Below, in pieces: positions 61,140 through 64,000 of a DNA stretch of 64,000 bases. The translations under genes were made by a program, and so were the position numbers. The notes under the pieces were generated by a model that was given only the letters and a program-made list of their open reading frames with translations, ran no database searches and had not been told where the DNA came from. Source of the DNA: Onchidella celtica (Eukaryota; Mollusca; Gastropoda; Systellommatophora; Onchidiidae). The stretch's first letter is position 1, and each line of letters opens with the position of its first letter. Where the stretch lies: the NCBI GenBank assembly GCA_963931925.1, contig OZ007570.1, positions 36,866,620-36,930,619 of the forward strand. The letters run 5' to 3'.

Positions 61140-64000
61140 CACTGCTATGTACAATAATGGCATATGTCAGACCCATGCCAAGAGGCAGCTGACGGTTCAT
61201 TGCATTCCCAAGCGTGGGGTCTATCAGATTGTTGGTAGTCCATCGATTCCGATGAAGACGTAGTCTGTGAGCTCATCGATGGGAGCGCATGTGGCTTCGC
61301 AGTCCTAGACTCGATGCACAGAGGCGCCCGCAGGTATCGCAACGGTAATCTGTTGTTTGAGTTGCAGCAGACGCTTTTCCATGGCGTCTGTCCGTTGCTG
61401 CTTTATGACGTTGTCTCCTGTCCCGTTCGAAACTAGATGTCGCTCTGTAGATGAGCGACCCCCATGCCTGTCTGTTTGCAGCAGTCGTTTCGAGCTCACG
61501 TGACTGGATGCCGCTCCATTTGAGGTTGCTCTTTAGAGTGTCCTTGTATCTCAGTTTGGGTCTTCCTTGTCTGCGTGAGCCCTGCTTAAGCTCACCGTAC
61601 ATGAGCTGTCTGGGGATGCGGCTGTCGTCCATTCTGATGACATGGCCAGTCCAACGTAGTTGGGCCTTCATTAGGATTGACTCGATACTTGATGAGCCAG
61701 CCCTGTCTAGCACTTCTTGATTCGTAATTCTGTCCTGCCAACGGATGCCCATGATCTTGCGCAGCGATCTCATATGGAACTGTTCTAGTTGCTTGATGTG
61801 TCGTCGATATAAGGTCCATGTTTCACACCCATAGAGTAGTGAAGAAATGACTACGGCTTTGTAGAGCTTGACCTTTGTTGACAGTCTGATGCCTTTCTGT
61901 TGGAGGACTTTCACTCTCAGTCTTCCAAGTGCTTGGCTGGCCTTTTGGATTCTGGAAGTGATCTCTTTATCCAGTGATCCGTCTGCTGAAATGACGCTGC
62001 CCAGATACTTGAAATTCTCCATGCATTTCAGCTGGATTCCGTCTATAGTGATGTTTGGTTGGGGCCGGGTTGTGCTCGGGGCAGCTTGAATTAGTACCTC
62101 CGTTTTGTCCAGGCTGATTGTCAGTCCAAAGAGCCTTGATGCCTCTGCAAAGCGGTCGACAATCACCTGGAGGTGATTTTCCCTATGTGCCATGAGGGCG
62201 CAGTCATCCGCAAACAAGGCTTCAAGGATGAGTTTCTCAACTGTCTTAGTTCGAGCGGAGAGACGTCGGAGGTCAAAGACGGATCCGTCCGAGCGGTACC
62301 TGATGTACACACCCAGATCCAGGTCTTTCACAGCATGAAGTAAGACCTGTGTGAAGAACACGTTGAACAGTACAGGGGCAAGTACACAGCCCTGTTTAAC
62401 TCCATTAGAGATGTTAAAGGAGTTTGTGTAGTCTCCGTTAGAGAGGACTTGACCAGTCATGTTGTCATGGAGAAGCCGTATCATCGTGGTGAATTTGGAT
62501 GGGCAGCCCAGCTTCATGAGGATGGTCCAGAGAGCTTCTCTGTTGACTGTGTCGAATGCTTTGGTCAGATCTATAAATACTGCATATAGATCCATCTGTT
62601 GTTCGATGCACTTCTCCTGGACTTGTCTTACAGCAAACACCATGTCTGTGGTGCTGCGACCAGGACGGAAGCCACACTGTGCCTCAGGCAGGATGTTCTC
62701 CGAGATGCTTGCAATCAGTCTGTTGAGGAGAATGCGGGCCAAGATCTTTCCAGCAACAGATAGCAAGGATATTCCCCTGTAATTTCCACAGTCTGCCTTC
62801 GTTCCCTTGTTCTTGTATAATGCCACTATAGTGGCATCTCGGAGGTCTGCAGGCATACATTCTGTCTCCCATATGGTCAGCAGAACGTCGTGGAATGCTC
62901 TGGCAGCTGTAGTTCCAAGTGTCTTGTACAGTTCTGCAGGGATTCCGTCTTTTCCTGGGGCTTTGCCGCAATTCATCTGTTTGATGGCAGTCCCGACCTC
63001 ATCTTCACTAGGCGGGAGGTCAAGGTCATCTTTTAGTGGCTTCTGAGGTATCTGCCGCAACGCTTCATGATTGACTGCAGATGGCCGGTTTAGCAGCTGG
63101 CGGAAGTGTTCCTCCCATCTTGCCCTGATACCTTCTTTGTCTTTGATCATGGTTGAACCATCAGCTGACATCAGGGGGGCTATTCCATCCCCAGAAGGAC
63201 CATAGATGGCCTTGATGGAATTGAACAGCATTTTGGAGTTATTGGCGTCAGCGTACTGCTGCACTTCCTGTGCTTTCCTGTCCCACCATCTGTCTTGCAT
63301 ATTGCGGAGCTCTCTCTGGGCTCTGGTCTGGCAGTCCTTGAATCTGTCGCGCTGTGAGAGACAGTTTGGGTGATTCTGCCAATCTATGTAGGCCTTTCTC
63401 TTTTCATCCAGCAATACTTGCACGGCCTCATTGTTGTCGTCAAACCAGTCTTGGTGAAGTTTCCTCTTTGGGCCGAGTACTGAAGTGGCTGTTTCCGAGA
63501 CAGCTTCTTTGAACTGGTTCCACTTTTCCTCCGGTCCACCAGTTAGGGGTCCCATCGTTTCAAACTTTTCGTCAAGGCTAGTCTGGAATTCCTGCTGGTA
63601 TTTGGTTGAGAGAAGTCTAGCTGTGTTGAAAGCCGATCTGATGAGCTTTGGGCGCTTGGGGTGCGGAGGCACTATGCGAATGTTGAGCTTGGCTCTAACA
63701 AGTCTGTGATCTGTCCAGCAGTCTGCACCACGCATTGCTTTGGTGATAAGGACATCGCTGCTGTCACGTTGGCGGGTGATAATGTAATCGATGAGATGCC
63801 ACTGTTTAGATCGTGGGTGCATCCATGTGGTCTTATACTTATCAGCCTGCCTGAACATGGTATTAGTTATCAGCAGGTCGTGCTCCACGCATTTGCTCAA
63901 TAGTAGGAGGCCATTGCTGTTCATCTTCCCGACTCCATGCTTCCCTATCACTCCCCTCCATTGGTCATAGTCTCTGCCAACTCGGGCGTTGAAGTCGCCT
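61140..64000 (-). mobile_element. LINE-D, apparently intact in the window, continuing off the right edge
   Basis: A minus-strand non-LTR retrotransposon with endonuclease, RT and C-terminal zinc finger, followed by about 130 bases of 3' untranslated tail (61140-61272). A fragment of the same tail lies in intron 2 of the DUF21-CBS gene. The 5' end lies outside the window. Confidence 0.92.
61273..63999 (-). CDS. Endonuclease-reverse transcriptase-zinc finger protein of LINE-D (5' partial)
   Basis: The frame is open from the window edge to the stop at 61273-61275, some 908 codons with no stop or shift. The visible endonuclease part begins with GDFNARVG at about 63998 and ends with DHRLVRAKL near 63690. 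RT motifs in order: GKAPGKDGIPAELYK near 62970, NYRGISLLSV near 62780, CGFRPGRSTTDMVFAVRQ near 62680, DLTKAFDTVNR near 62570, NGVKQGCVLAP near 62400 and active site FADDCALMAH near 62215. Next come YLGSVIS, LLYGCETW and RWTGHVIRM…RRQGRPKLRYKD. The C-terminus is a canonical C2H2 finger, CDTCGRLCASSLGLRSHMRSH (C-x2-C-x12-H-x3-H). No key residue is missing in what is visible. The nearest first Met codon (63951) is internal to the endonuclease, so the true start is outside. Confidence 0.93.
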   Translation of the reverse strand, partial: GDFNARVGRDYDQWRGVIGKHGVGKMNSNGLLLLSKCVEHDLLITNTMFRQADKYKTTWMHPRSKQWHLIDYIITRQRDSSDVLITKAMRGADCWTDHRLVRAKLNIRIVPPHPKRPKLIRSAFNTARLLSTKYQQEFQTSLDEKFETMGPLTGGPEEKWNQFKEAVSETATSVLGPKRKLHQDWFDDNNEAVQVLLDEKRKAYIDWQNHPNCLSQRDRFKDCQTRAQRELRNMQDRWWDRKAQEVQQYADANNSKMLFNSIKAIYGPSGDGIAPLMSADGSTMIKDKEGIRARWEEHFRQLLNRPSAVNHEALRQIPQKPLKDDLDLPPSEDEVGTAIKQMNCGKAPGKDGIPAELYKTLGTTAARAFHDVLLTIWETECMPADLRDATIVALYKNKGTKADCGNYRGISLLSVAGKILARILLNRLIASISENILPEAQCGFRPGRSTTDMVFAVRQVQEKCIEQQMDLYAVFIDLTKAFDTVNREALWTILMKLGCPSKFTTMIRLLHDNMTGQVLSNGDYTNSFNISNGVKQGCVLAPVLFNVFFTQVLLHAVKDLDLGVYIRYRSDGSVFDLRRLSARTKTVEKLILEALFADDCALMAHRENHLQVIVDRFAEASRLFGLTISLDKTEVLIQAAPSTTRPQPNITIDGIQLKCMENFKYLGSVISADGSLDKEITSRIQKASQALGRLRVKVLQQKGIRLSTKVKLYKAVVISSLLYGCETWTLYRRHIKQLEQFHMRSLRKIMGIRWQDRITNQEVLDRAGSSSIESILMKAQLRWTGHVIRMDDSRIPRQLMYGELKQGSRRQGRPKLRYKDTLKSNLKWSGIQSRELETTAANRQAWGSLIYRATSSFERDRRQRHKAATDRRHGKASAATQTTDYRCDTCGRLCASSLGLRSHMRSHR

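Overview
The window looks like nuclear DNA from an invertebrate animal, most likely a mollusc. It is AT-rich, has long introns with GT-AG junctions, and is dense in non-LTR and LTR retrotransposons, SINEs and small inverted-repeat elements. No bacterial, organellar or CRISPR features were seen, and no convincing tRNA or rRNA gene. The mollusc assignment is an inference from the repeat types and could not be searched.

Only one host gene is recognisable. It is a nine-exon gene on the + strand (38343-56346). All eight junctions keep frame and the coding sequence sums to 1383 bases (460 residues). It encodes a DUF21 plus CBS-pair membrane protein of the short kind best known from plants and from yeast Mam3, not the longer animal CNNM kind. 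Its introns carry LINE fragments, Tigger-like and other inverted-repeat elements, and a dispersed repeat.

The most structured region is a nest of transposons at about 13.6-24.1 kb. A LINE (LINE-A) with reverse transcriptase and a C-terminal zinc finger was broken twice. The first break is a 6.7 kb LTR retrotransposon with nearly identical LTRs, a tRNA-Pro primer site and a 5-base target duplication. The second is a different LINE (LINE-B), flanked by an 83-base target duplication. The LTR element has integrase upstream of reverse transcriptase/RNase H, the unusual domain order of the Gmr1 group of Ty3/gypsy elements. A single in-frame TGA separates gag-protease from integrase-RT, with no usable ATG after it.

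At 25139-28734 lies a second young LTR element on the minus strand. It has 1274-base LTRs, a tRNA-Leu-like primer site, a purine tract and a TAATG duplication, but only about 1 kb of interior without gag or pol, so it is non-autonomous. A solo LTR with matching ends and a CAGAC duplication lies at 32626-33699.

The left end (1-2010, minus) is a jockey-like LINE with a frameshift and one stop. The right end (61273-63999, minus) is an uninterrupted endonuclease-RT-zinc-finger LINE ORF running off the window. In between are a 1.15 kb TIR transposon with a SINE nested in it, an inverted pair of ~0.9 kb repeats 27 kb apart, a 50-base-arm palindrome, a family of short elements with CCCAGCCAGC-type ends, and several microsatellites and G/C homopolymers. 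The rest is AT-rich non-coding sequence in which I see no gene.
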